Positions 8,002 through 16,757 of a DNA stretch of 64,000 nt are shown piece by piece. The DNA comes from 20CM-2-65-7 sp963830455 (GTDB taxonomy: Bacteria > Gemmatimonadota > Gemmatimonadetes > Gemmatimonadales > GWC2-71-9). A program made the position numbers and the translations under genes. Numbering within the stretch: the first letter of the stretch is position 1; the number at the start of each line of letters is the position of its first letter. The stretch lies in the NCBI GenBank assembly GCA_963830455.1, contig CAWHMT010000002.1:806001-870000 (forward strand), given 5' to 3'. The notes under the pieces are model-generated. The model saw only the letters and a list, made by a program, of their open reading frames with translations. It was not told the DNA's origin and did no database searches.

Positions 8002-9141
8002 ATGAAGCCTGCGTTCGTTCTCGCAGTGGTGACGTCCTGCGTTCCCCTCCTGGCCTGCAACAACGCCGATGCCAACGATGGCTCGAGCCGACCCTACAAG
8101 GTCGGCGTGGTCGATCACGGCGAGGTGCGCGTCATCGTCGAAGAAACCGGGGTGGTCGCGCCCGAGCGCAGCATCGTCGTCAAGTCGCCGATCTCGGGCG
8201 TGGTGGAGCAGCTCTACGTGCGCGAGGGCGACCAGGTCCGGACCGGCCAGGTGCTCGCGCGCGTCAAACCCGACATCGCGCAGGCGAACAGCCTCGCGCA
8301 AATGCGCAGCGAGATCGCGAAGGCGCGGATCGCGCGCGACAACGCCAAGCGCGACTACGATCGGTCTCAGGCGCTGACGGGCATCGGCGGGATCACCCAG
8401 GCGGACCTCGACGTGAAGCGTGTGACCTACGAGCAGGCGGAGAACCAGTGGCGAACCGCCGAGGAGCAGCTGCAGCTGGTGCAGCGCTCCGGCGTCACCG
8501 CCGGCGACTCGACGGGGGGGGCGGGGGGCGCGACGACGCAGTGGGCACGGATCACGGCGCCGGCGAGCGGCGTCATCATCGGCCGCGGCGTGGAAGCGGG
8601 CGAAACGGTGGTCGGCGGCACGAGCGCCTTCGGGGGCGGCACGGAGATGTTCACAATGGCGGATCTTTCGACGCTACTCGTGAAGGCGGCGATCAATGAA
8701 GTGGACATCGGCAAAGTGCAGCGCGGCGATCGCGTCGCGCTGACCGTCGATGCGTTCCCCGGCGATACCGTGCAGGGCGTCGTGCGACTCGTCCCCCCGG
8801 CCGCGCGGTTGCAGGAACGCGTCCGTGTGTTCGACGTCGAGATCGAGGTCACGGGCGGTCCACGCGTGTTGCGTCCCGGCATGACCGCGAACGTGCGCAT
8901 CTCCGGACCGCTGCGGACCGAGACCCTGCGCGTGCCCGTGGAAGCGGTCCTATTAAAGGAAGGGAAGCCGATCGTCTACAAGCTGGGCGGCAGCGGACCG
9001 CAGCCCATCCCCGTGACCCTCGGATTGTCCGACCTCTATTACGTCGAAGTGCTCAGCGGGCTCGCGGCCGGCGACTCGATCGCGCTGGAGGATCCGGTTG
9101 CCGCGCTCGATCGCGCTCGTAACCCCGCGCGGCGCCGCTGA
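8002..9141 (+). CDS. Efflux periplasmic adaptor (HlyD/MacA-like) lipoprotein
   Basis: A 379-residue membrane-fusion protein linking an inner-membrane ABC transporter to export through the periplasm. The signal ends in VPLLAC (lipobox). A biotinyl-lipoyl-like half follows (SPISGVVEQLYVREGDQV), a helical hairpin (about 95-155) and the second lipoyl half (ITAPASGVI), then beta-barrel and membrane-proximal domains. It is the first gene of an operon with the ATPase 18 bases downstream. MacA is the closest functional model; the substrate is unknown. Confidence 0.9.
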   Translation: MKPAFVLAVVTSCVPLLACNNADANDGSSRPYKVGVVDHGEVRVIVEETGVVAPERSIVVKSPISGVVEQLYVREGDQVRTGQVLARVKPDIAQANSLAQMRSEIAKARIARDNAKRDYDRSQALTGIGGITQADLDVKRVTYEQAENQWRTAEEQLQLVQRSGVTAGDSTGGAGGATTQWARITAPASGVIIGRGVEAGETVVGGTSAFGGGTEMFTMADLSTLLVKAAINEVDIGKVQRGDRVALTVDAFPGDTVQGVVRLVPPAARLQERVRVFDVEIEVTGGPRVLRPGMTANVRISGPLRTETLRVPVEAVLLKEGKPIVYKLGGSGPQPIPVTLGLSDLYYVEVLSGLAAGDSIALEDPVAALDRARNPARRR

Positions 9142-9159
9142 CCCACAGATCACGCGGCT

Positions 9160-9828
9160 ATGACGCTGATCGTCGCGGCGGGTCTCGAGAAGACCTATCG
9201 GCTAGGACAGGTCGATGTGCAGGCGTTGCGGGGTGTGGATGCGCAGATCGCGGCGGGCGAATACGTCGCGATCACCGGCCCCTCCGGGTCGGGCAAGAGC
9301 ACGTTGATGCACATCCTCGGCTGTCTCGATTCGCCCACCGCGGGGACGTACCAGCTGGACGGCGAGGATGTCGCCGCGCTCTCGGGCAAACGCCTGGCTC
9401 ACGTCCGGAATCGCAAAGTCGGATTCGTGTTTCAGACCTTCAATCTGATGCCCCGGCTCACCGTCGAAGAAAACGTTGCGCTGCCGCTCAAGTACCGCGG
9501 CGGCGTGGCGCGCGCCGAGCGTCGCGCCCGGGCGCGGCAGCTGCTCGAGCGCCTCGGCATGGGGCACCGGATCGGCCATCGGCCCGATGAGTTGTCGGGC
9601 GGTGAGCGCCAGCGCGTCGCGATTGCGCGCGCCCTCGTCGGCACGCCGGCGATCCTCATGGCCGACGAGCCGACCGGGAACCTCGACTCCCGGTCCGGCG
9701 CCGAAGTGCTCGCCACGTTCGCCGAGCTTCATCGTGGAGGGCACACGATCGTGCTGGTGACGCATGACGCCGGCGTCGCCGCCCGCGCACAACGCGTGAT
9801 TCAGATGAGCGACGGGCAAGTCGTGTGA
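9160..9828 (+). CDS. ABC transporter ATPase, MacB/LolD type
   Basis: Cytoplasmic ATPase of 222 residues powering the two permeases encoded next. Walker A GPSGSGKS (40-47), signature LSGGERQR, Walker B ILMADEPTGNLDS and the switch His in LVTHD are all present. Its stop overlaps the GTG start of the first permease (GTGTGA), so the three transporter genes are translationally coupled. The separate ATPase and permease contrast with Escherichia coli MacB, where they are fused. Confidence 0.95.
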   Translation: MTLIVAAGLEKTYRLGQVDVQALRGVDAQIAAGEYVAITGPSGSGKSTLMHILGCLDSPTAGTYQLDGEDVAALSGKRLAHVRNRKVGFVFQTFNLMPRLTVEENVALPLKYRGGVARAERRARARQLLERLGMGHRIGHRPDELSGGERQRVAIARALVGTPAILMADEPTGNLDSRSGAEVLATFAELHRGGHTIVLVTHDAGVAARAQRVIQMSDGQVV

Positions 9829-11051
9829 ACCTCCTCGAGTCGCTGCTCACCGGACTCGACGAGGCCCGCCGTCACTGGGGCCAAACGCTGCTCTCGCTGC
9901 TCGGCCTGATCCTCGGAACCGCGAGCATCGTGACGGTGCTCGCGCTGTTCGGGGGCCAAACCGCGCTCACCGAGCAGTTCCTGAACGAAGTGGGCGGCCG
10001 CGGGACGATCATCGTCTCGGACCGGGAGCGCTCCGCCCATCCCACGGCGCGCGAGCTCGCCTCCAAGCGCCTCACATTCCAGGACGCGCAGTTCCTGCGC
10101 GATCGCGCCAGCGCGCTGGCGGCCGTGAGCCCCGGCTGGGCGCAGCAGCTCGCCTATCGCGCCGGCAACACCAGTTTCACCGGCCAGGTGATCGGCACCG
10201 TCCCCGACTACATGGTGATCAACGACATCAAGCCGCTCGTGGGTCGGTATCTCAGCGATCTCGACGTGCGGCATCAGGCGCGCGTGGCGGTGCTCGGGTG
10301 GAAGTACGCCGACTCGCTGTTCGGCGCGGCGCCCGGGGCGCTGGGCAAGGTCGTGAGTATCGGCGACAAGAGCTACCGCGTGGTCGGCGTGCTGGAGCGC
10401 GAGGAGTTCTACTTCGCCTCCTGGGAAGACAATGCGCTCGAGTATCGCAACGAGCGGGCCTACATCCCGATCTCGACCGCCATCAGCCAATACAGCGCCA
10501 CGGACAAGCTCGATTTCCTCACGCTCAAGGCCCGGCCCGCCTTGGGCGGCGCCGCGGCGCAGGCGCAGGTGCGGAGCCTGCTGTTCGCGCGGCACGGCGT
10601 GGAAGACTTCGACATCCGCGCGTCGGGGCAGGGGGCGGGCCAGGAGGCGGGGCAGTTCCTCCTGCTCTTCAACTTCATTTTCCTCGTCGTGGGCGTGGTC
10701 TCCCTCGTCACGGGCGGGATCGTCATTGCGAACATTCTGCTCGCCTCGGTCGTGGAGCGGGTGCGAGAGTTCGGGACGCGGATGGCGTTGGGGGCGACGG
10801 CGGGCGGGATCTTCGCGCACGTGCTCGCCGAAGTGCTCGTCGTGACGGTTATCGGTGGGCTGCTGGGACTCGGGCTCGGGGCCGCGCTGACGGGCGTCGT
10901 CGCGCATTTCATGCAGATGCCGGCGGTCGTGAGTCCGTTCATCGCGACGGTGTCCCTGGGAACCGCCGTGAGCGTGGGACTGGTCGCGGGGCTGTTTCCG
11001 GCGCTGCGCGCCGCGCGGCTCGCGCCGGTCGAGGCGCTGCGCTATGCGTGA
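9825..11051 (+). CDS. MacB-like ABC permease (first copy)
   Basis: A 408-residue permease of the MacB/FtsX superfamily: one N-terminal membrane helix, a large periplasmic domain (about residues 45-275) and three C-terminal helices. It starts with GTG overlapping the ATPase stop and its own stop overlaps the next start by eight bases. Such permeases work by mechanotransmission on a periplasmic adaptor, here the product of the first gene. Together with the following gene it probably forms a heterodimer. Substrate unknown. Confidence 0.9.
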   Translation: MNLLESLLTGLDEARRHWGQTLLSLLGLILGTASIVTVLALFGGQTALTEQFLNEVGGRGTIIVSDRERSAHPTARELASKRLTFQDAQFLRDRASALAAVSPGWAQQLAYRAGNTSFTGQVIGTVPDYMVINDIKPLVGRYLSDLDVRHQARVAVLGWKYADSLFGAAPGALGKVVSIGDKSYRVVGVLEREEFYFASWEDNALEYRNERAYIPISTAISQYSATDKLDFLTLKARPALGGAAAQAQVRSLLFARHGVEDFDIRASGQGAGQEAGQFLLLFNFIFLVVGVVSLVTGGIVIANILLASVVERVREFGTRMALGATAGGIFAHVLAEVLVVTVIGGLLGLGLGAALTGVVAHFMQMPAVVSPFIATVSLGTAVSVGLVAGLFPALRAARLAPVEALRYA

Positions 11052-12291
11052 TTGGGGCGAGCTGATCCTCGATGCGCTGCGCGAAATCCGCGCGCACAAG
11101 CTGCGCTCGCTGCTCACGCTCTCGGGGATCGTATTCGGCGCGGCATCGGTGGTCTCGATGACGTCGCTGGCATCGGCCATGCAGACGCTCGTCTACGACG
11201 ACCTCATCGCCATGGGGCTGTCGCGCAGCTTCTTCATGGACGATCAGGGCCCGCGCTCCGATGCCAAAGGTGCCACGGCGTTGCGCCACACGGGGCTGCG
11301 GCTCACCGATCTCGACGCGCTGCGCGCGCTGCCGGGCGTCGCGAGCGTGCACGGGCGCAACTGGGGCACGGAGCAGGTCGTGAACGCGCCCGCCGACCGG
11401 CGCCGGGTGCGCATCGACGGGGTCGACGCCGGTTATCTCGAGCTGCGCAACTGGCGCATCGTCGCGGGCCGGGGGATCCGGCCGCTCGACGTCGCGAACC
11501 GGGCGCGGGTGGCGGTCGTGGGCGAAGAGATGTCGCGCAATCTCTTCGGCAATGCGTCGGCGCTCGGCAAGACGATTACGATCGACGGTGTGCGGTTTCT
11601 CGTGATCGGAGTCGTCGCACCGATCGAATTCGACATCATCCCCGCGGACTTCAGTTTCGTGGGGCGGCGCATCTACATCCCGTACACGTTCATGACCCGG
11701 TATGCCAAGGGCGAAGGCCACGTCGACGAAGCGCTCGTGACCGCGCGCGCGTCGGCGGACTTCGGCGACGTGCTGCGCCGCGGCACCGCCCTGGTGCGGC
11801 AGCGCCACGGCGGCACCGAGGACTTCACGATCGAGAACGAAGCCGCCGAAGTGCTGTCCAATCTGGCCATGGCGGACAACATCCTCGGCGGCTGGAACGC
11901 CGTGATGTTCACGATCGCCGGCGTGACGCTGATCGTGGGCGGCATCGGGCTGTTCAGCGTGCTGCTCATCTCCGTGCGCGAGCGCGTGCACGAGATCGGC
12001 ATCCGGAAGGCGCTGGGCGCCGACGACAGCGCGATCATGCGTCTGTTTCTCGCGGAATCACTCACGCTCGCGTTCCTGGGCGCGGTGCTCGGCATCGGCG
12101 CCGGCGCGGGGCTCACCGTCGTCACGGAGTTCATCGGGCGGCAATTCGACAAACCGTTCGCGATTCCGGTGAACGTGCCCGGCGTGGCCCTGGCGGTGGT
12201 GTTCGCGCTCGTCGTGGGGTTCCTGTTCGGCTGGTACCCGGCCCGGCGGGCTGCTCGACTCGATCCGATCGAGGCTATTATTGGGGCGTGA
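11044..12291 (+). CDS. MacB-like ABC permease (second copy)
   Basis: A 415-residue paralogue of the preceding permease with the same topology: helix near residues 20-45, periplasmic domain with the VAVVGEEMSRNLFG segment, and three C-terminal helices ending in the typical WYPARRAARLDPIEA. Its ATG lies inside the end of the previous gene. The two-permease arrangement points to a heterodimeric exporter. Confidence 0.9.
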   Translation: MRDWGELILDALREIRAHKLRSLLTLSGIVFGAASVVSMTSLASAMQTLVYDDLIAMGLSRSFFMDDQGPRSDAKGATALRHTGLRLTDLDALRALPGVASVHGRNWGTEQVVNAPADRRRVRIDGVDAGYLELRNWRIVAGRGIRPLDVANRARVAVVGEEMSRNLFGNASALGKTITIDGVRFLVIGVVAPIEFDIIPADFSFVGRRIYIPYTFMTRYAKGEGHVDEALVTARASADFGDVLRRGTALVRQRHGGTEDFTIENEAAEVLSNLAMADNILGGWNAVMFTIAGVTLIVGGIGLFSVLLISVRERVHEIGIRKALGADDSAIMRLFLAESLTLAFLGAVLGIGAGAGLTVVTEFIGRQFDKPFAIPVNVPGVALAVVFALVVGFLFGWYPARRAARLDPIEAIIGA

Positions 12292-14399
12292 TCGCTCACG
12301 TGCTCGCGCTCCTCGCGCTCCAGGCGCCCGCGCCCACCGACACCGTCGTCCTCCCGCCCGTCACCGTCACCGCCACTCGCCAAACGCTGAGTCTGTTTGC
12401 CGTGCCGCTGGCGGTCACGCAGGTCAAGAAGGGCGAGTGGTTCGGGACCACGGGCTATGGTCTCGATGATGCTCTGATGCTGGTCCCCGGCGTCGTCGCC
12501 CAGTCACGCTACGGCAATCAGGATGTGCGCATCGCGATCCGCGGCTACGGCGCCCGCGGGGCGGGAGACCGCTCCAACGCCGGCACGACCCGCGGTATTC
12601 GCGTACTGCTCGACGGGTTTCCCGAGACGGAGCCCGATGGTCGCACGTCGCTGGATGGCGTGGATCTCGCGGCCGCCCATAGCGTCGAAGTGGTGCGCTC
12701 CAACGCGTCGGCGGTCTGGGGGAACGCGGCGGGCGGCGTCGTGAGCATTTCCACGCTTCCCGGTCCCAATGACCCCCGCGTCGCGTTCGAGCCGATGGCG
12801 GGATCGTTCGGATTGCAGCGCTACACGGCACGGGGCAGTCTGCTGGTCGGCGGGAGCGGGGTGCTGGGCGCGAGCTTCGTGCACAGTGACGCGGACGGCT
12901 GGCGCGCCCACTCGGTGAGCACGCGCTCGCTGTTCAACGTGTCGATGCTGGCGCCCGTCAGCGACAAGACGAACGTCGGCGTGTACGCGGTCGGATCGCA
13001 CAACGTCTTTCGCATTCCCGGACCGCTCACCGAAGCCCAGGTCGCTGCTGATCCGCAGCAAGCCAACTCGACTTACGTGGCCCGCGACGAGCGGCGCGAC
13101 AATCGCGTGGTACGGCTCGGACTGACGCTCGACCACCAGGCGAGCGAAAAGGTCGGCGTGTCGGCGCTGCTGTACGCGAACCCCAAGGCCCTGCAGCGGT
13201 CCGAGCGCGGCACGTTCCGCGACTTCACGCGCTACCACGTCGGCGGCAGCGGCACGGTTCGCATCGCCACGCCGTTCGGCGCGGGGGCACGAGGTGCTCT
13301 GTTGGTGGGAGCGGATTACGCGCTGCAGGATGGGGCAATCTTGTTCTATAGCCTGTCACCGCAGAACACTCGCGGTGATACCCTGCGCGACAACAAGGGG
13401 GAAGGGGCGAGCAATGCCGGTGTATTCGTCACGGAGGAGCTGTCGTTCGGCGCTAATGAGCGCTGGACCGTCTCGGCCGGCGCCCGCTACGACGATATCA
13501 CCTACGACTATCGCAGTTACATCGATCCGTCCCTCGACGACCGCCGTTCGTTTACCGGCGTGACACCCAAGCTCGGCGTGAGCTATCGCCTCGCGCCGCA
13601 GCACAGCGTGTACGCATCGCTCGGCGGCGGGATCGAGGTGCCGGCGGGAAACGAAACCGATCCCGCGAGCACGTTCGGGCAGGATACCGTCACCGCGCTC
13701 AATCCGCTGCTCGAGCCGATCCGGTCCCTCACGTTTGAAGTGGGGACCAAGCGGCTGTGGGTGATCGGAACGACGTCGTTCGTGCGCGAGGTGAGCTACG
13801 ACGTCGCGCTGTACCAGACCAACGTCAAGAACGAGATCATTCCGTATCGCGGCGGGCGGTTCTACTTCACCGCGGGCCGGGTGCGCCGGCGCGGGGCGGA
13901 AGTGGGCGCGCGTGTGGCGACGAGCGCCGGGATTGCGCTGCAGGCGGCGCTGAGCTGGAATGGCCATCACTACACCGAGTACATCGTCGACTCGGTGCAC
14001 TACGGCGTGCCCGGCGCGACCGCGGATTACAGCGGCAACAACGTGGTCGGAGTGCCGTCGTTTATCGGGGCGCTCGCGCTGGACGTGACGCCCGCGGCCC
14101 TCAAACCCGTGCGGTTACGCCTCGGGGTGGAAAGCATCGGGTCGTTCTATGCCGACGACGCGAATCAGGTGCGGGTGCCGTCGTATCGCATCGCCAACCT
14201 GTCGCTCGGGACGGACAGCCCCATCGGGTTGGGCGCCGGGCTCGGCGTCAATGCGTTCGTCACCGTGAACAACCTGTTCGACAGCGGCTATATCGCGTCC
14301 GCGTTCCTGAACCCGGACGTGGTCGCGGGAGAGCCAGTGGCGTTCGAGCCGGGGCTGCCACGCAACGTCGTCGTCGGGGTGTCGATCGTCGCGCGTTAG
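12288..14399 (+). CDS. TonB-dependent outer-membrane receptor
   Basis: Outer-membrane beta-barrel of 703 residues. The GTG at 12288 overlaps the permease stop (GTGA) and gives a short signal peptide before PPVTVTATR, a TonB-box-like start of the plug. The plug contains IAIRGYGARG and the LLDGFPETEPDGRTSLD and VEVVRSNASAVWGNAAGG segments. A longer in-frame extension back to 11052 exists but only overlaps the permease gene and is not real. Because it is last in a MacAB-like operon, it may move the same compound across the outer membrane; siderophore or peptide are possible but unsupported. Confidence 0.9.
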   Translation: MIAHVLALLALQAPAPTDTVVLPPVTVTATRQTLSLFAVPLAVTQVKKGEWFGTTGYGLDDALMLVPGVVAQSRYGNQDVRIAIRGYGARGAGDRSNAGTTRGIRVLLDGFPETEPDGRTSLDGVDLAAAHSVEVVRSNASAVWGNAAGGVVSISTLPGPNDPRVAFEPMAGSFGLQRYTARGSLLVGGSGVLGASFVHSDADGWRAHSVSTRSLFNVSMLAPVSDKTNVGVYAVGSHNVFRIPGPLTEAQVAADPQQANSTYVARDERRDNRVVRLGLTLDHQASEKVGVSALLYANPKALQRSERGTFRDFTRYHVGGSGTVRIATPFGAGARGALLVGADYALQDGAILFYSLSPQNTRGDTLRDNKGEGASNAGVFVTEELSFGANERWTVSAGARYDDITYDYRSYIDPSLDDRRSFTGVTPKLGVSYRLAPQHSVYASLGGGIEVPAGNETDPASTFGQDTVTALNPLLEPIRSLTFEVGTKRLWVIGTTSFVREVSYDVALYQTNVKNEIIPYRGGRFYFTAGRVRRRGAEVGARVATSAGIALQAALSWNGHHYTEYIVDSVHYGVPGATADYSGNNVVGVPSFIGALALDVTPAALKPVRLRLGVESIGSFYADDANQVRVPSYRIANLSLGTDSPIGLGAGLGVNAFVTVNNLFDSGYIASAFLNPDVVAGEPVAFEPGLPRNVVVGVSIVAR

Positions 14400-15652
14400 C
14401 GCCGCGGGACGCCGGCGGCGCTGGTTGCTTCGTCCAGAATCCGCCAGATCCGGTCCGCCCACTCCCGGTGTTCCGGCTTCATCAGGACCGACCGCAGGCA
14501 GATGATGGTGTCGCGGTCGCGCTGCATCGGACCCACCTCGAGCAGGTGCAGCGGCAGCGACACCAGGGCGAGGTGGAGCTGACGGCTCGCCGCCTCGGCG
14601 AAGATCCGCTTCGATAGACTCGACGCTTCCGTCACACTCGGCGCCCGGGGCGCCCAGACGAGAATGTCGAGCTCCGGTGTGGCGCCGGTAACGAATCGAT
14701 CATCTCGCTGCAGGCGCTCGTACAGGTCGAGTGCCGCGGCCCGCCCGCTCTCCAGCCCTTTCGCGAACTCTCCGCCGCGCACGAGCGGGAACAACCGTTG
14801 CGTCGCCCACAGGGCGACCGCCGCGGCGCCGGGACGCGAACACTCGAGCGCGATTTCGCCCAGATGCATCTCGGTCGACGTGTAGTAGGTGTAGGGTGAA
14901 TCGTGCCGGTACAGGCGCGCCACCGACGGGTCGTGGAACAGGACGCAGCCGCAGCCATACGGCTGGAGCCCATGCTTGTGGGGGTCGATCACGACCGACG
15001 CCGCTTCATGGAGGCATTCGAAGGCGAGCCGGGTGTCATCCTCCAGATTGTCGGCGAGCAGGAAGTAGCCGCCGTACGCCGCGTCTGCATGAATGCGAAA
15101 GTCGAAGCGGCGGCGCAGATCCACGATCTCGGCCAGCGGATCCACTGCGCCGGTCGCGGTGGTACCCATAGTCGCGACCACGGTCCCGACGCCGCCCGCG
15201 GCCAGGCGCCGCTCGAGTGCCGGCATGTCCATGCGGCCGCGTTTGTCGCACGGGATCGTCTCAAACGGGATGCCGAGCACGCCGGTGATGCGCTGATGGG
15301 TGTAGTGGGCCTGCGTCGAGGCGACGACCGTCTTGCCTGGATGCAGCTGGCTCGCGATCCACAGCGCCTCGAGATTCGCCATCGTCCCGCCGCTACAGAG
15401 ATGGCCAAGGTGTGTGTCCCACCCAATCATCCTTGCCAGCTCGGCGACTGCCTCTTTCTCCATAGCGGAGCTGGCGCGGCCGCCGTCGAGCGCGTGATTG
15501 TTCGGATTGATCCGGAGCGCCATCTCATACGCTCGGCGCGCGACATCGTGTGGGGGTTTGAGCATCTGCCCCGCGTACAACGGATCGCCGTACGGGTAGT
15601 TGTCCTTGAGGCGTTCCGCGACTTCCTTCAGCACATCGTCAAGAGCCTTCAA
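14396..15652 (-). CDS. PLP-dependent group II amino-acid decarboxylase
   Basis: A 418-residue pyridoxal-phosphate enzyme of the glutamate/aromatic amino-acid decarboxylase fold. The cofactor Asp/Ala pair is in HADAAYGG and the Schiff-base lysine in DPHKHG. It would remove the carboxyl group of an L-amino acid. The start is taken as TTG at 15652, overlapping the Rieske gene by 14 bases; no ATG lies near and the N-terminus aligns to family length. It is the last gene of the GcvT/FAD/Rieske operon and its end overlaps the TonB receptor by four bases. Substrate not predictable from sequence. Confidence 0.85.
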   Translation of the reverse strand: MKALDDVLKEVAERLKDNYPYGDPLYAGQMLKPPHDVARRAYEMALRINPNNHALDGGRASSAMEKEAVAELARMIGWDTHLGHLCSGGTMANLEALWIASQLHPGKTVVASTQAHYTHQRITGVLGIPFETIPCDKRGRMDMPALERRLAAGGVGTVVATMGTTATGAVDPLAEIVDLRRRFDFRIHADAAYGGYFLLADNLEDDTRLAFECLHEAASVVIDPHKHGLQPYGCGCVLFHDPSVARLYRHDSPYTYYTSTEMHLGEIALECSRPGAAAVALWATQRLFPLVRGGEFAKGLESGRAAALDLYERLQRDDRFVTGATPELDILVWAPRAPSVTEASSLSKRIFAEAASRQLHLALVSLPLHLLEVGPMQRDRDTIICLRSVLMKPEHREWADRIWRILDEATSAAGVPRR

Positions 15653-16757
15653 AGGCCCTCAGGTAGGTGCGATCCCACGCCGCGGGAATACTCTCGCGCG
15701 GCGAGTAGGGTCCCGGCGCGTAGACGCGCGAGCTGATGCCGAGGTGGCTTTGCTCGCAGATGTGCCAATCCTGCCGGTTGGTGCGATCCCAGAATTCTTC
15801 GGCATCCTGGATGTTGTAGCCGGCGGCCCCGGGCGCATCGGGATGCACCATCCATTCGCAAATGACCCGTGACTGCATCGGCCCCACCGGCCACACCGTG
15901 TAAAAGACGGCGTAGTCCGGGTGCAAGCTCAGCATCATCGTGGGAAACAGTGCGTAGTAGAACGCGCGGCGCTTGTCGCCGGCGCTGAACTCGCCCAGGG
16001 GCAGCGCGCAGGCGCGTCCCGTCATCGTCGCGCTTTCGTTCGGCGCCTTGATCTCCATGTAGCCGCCGAGGAACGGCCCGTCGATCAGATCGTTCGCGCC
16101 GCTGGTGTAGGGCAGCTTGGTCGACAGCTCCGGATGGATCGTGGGGCAGTGCAGGCATTCATTGTAATTCTGGAGAACCAGCTTCCAGTTGGCGCGCACG
16201 TCGTACTCGATGTGCCGCACGGTGCGGAGCTTGGGCAGGTTGTAGCGCGAAAACCGCCCCGCGAGCGGCGCAAACCATTTCGCGGCCGGCGTGGCCTCGG
16301 GGTCGAGATTCACGAATAGGAATCCCTCCCACTCCGCCAACGCGACCGTGTGCAGGGGATACGCCTTCTTGTCGAACCCTTCGACTTCGTTCATGTGCGG
16401 CGCGCCGATCAGGCGGCCGTCGAGCGCGTACGTCCAGGCGTGATAGGGACACTGGATCGTTTCGGACAGCTTGCCGGAGGGTGAATTGCACAACCGTGTG
16501 CCGCGATGGCGGCAGACGTTGTAGTAGGCGCGCCGCTCACCCGACTGGTCCCGGAGTACGATGATGCTTTCGCCCGCGATTTCCACGACGAAGTAATCGC
16601 CCGGCCCCGCGACCGTGGCGTCGCGGCCCACACAGATCCAGTGGCGCGCGAAGATGCGCTCGCGCTCCTCGGCGAACACCTCGGGCGTCGTGTAGTAGCG
16701 GCCGGGCAGGGTGCGCGCGCCCTGCTGGTAGCTCTCGACGGTTTTCACGAACGTCAT
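15639..16757 (-). CDS. Rieske non-heme iron oxygenase, alpha subunit
   Basis: A 372-residue oxygenase with an N-terminal Rieske [2Fe-2S] domain (CRHRG ... CPYHAW, about residues 85-110) and a C-terminal catalytic domain with the mononuclear iron site around NECLHCPTIHPEL (two His) and a distal Asp near DRTNRQD. Members of this family either dihydroxylate aromatics or demethylate quaternary amines such as glycine betaine or carnitine. The GcvT-like neighbour favours N-demethylation. No separate reductase or ferredoxin gene is adjacent, so the electron donor is elsewhere. ATG at 16757 overlaps the upstream gene end. Confidence 0.9.
   Translation of the reverse strand: MTFVKTVESYQQGARTLPGRYYTTPEVFAEERERIFARHWICVGRDATVAGPGDYFVVEIAGESIIVLRDQSGERRAYYNVCRHRGTRLCNSPSGKLSETIQCPYHAWTYALDGRLIGAPHMNEVEGFDKKAYPLHTVALAEWEGFLFVNLDPEATPAAKWFAPLAGRFSRYNLPKLRTVRHIEYDVRANWKLVLQNYNECLHCPTIHPELSTKLPYTSGANDLIDGPFLGGYMEIKAPNESATMTGRACALPLGEFSAGDKRRAFYYALFPTMMLSLHPDYAVFYTVWPVGPMQSRVICEWMVHPDAPGAAGYNIQDAEEFWDRTNRQDWHICEQSHLGISSRVYAPGPYSPRESIPAAWDRTYLRAFEGS

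Noticed and set aside
11052..12287. Open frame continuing upstream of the TonB receptor, giving a 1115-residue protein
   Set aside because: It runs in another frame through the second permease, is Arg/Ala/Gly-rich without homology, and the receptor has a signal peptide at GTG 12288.
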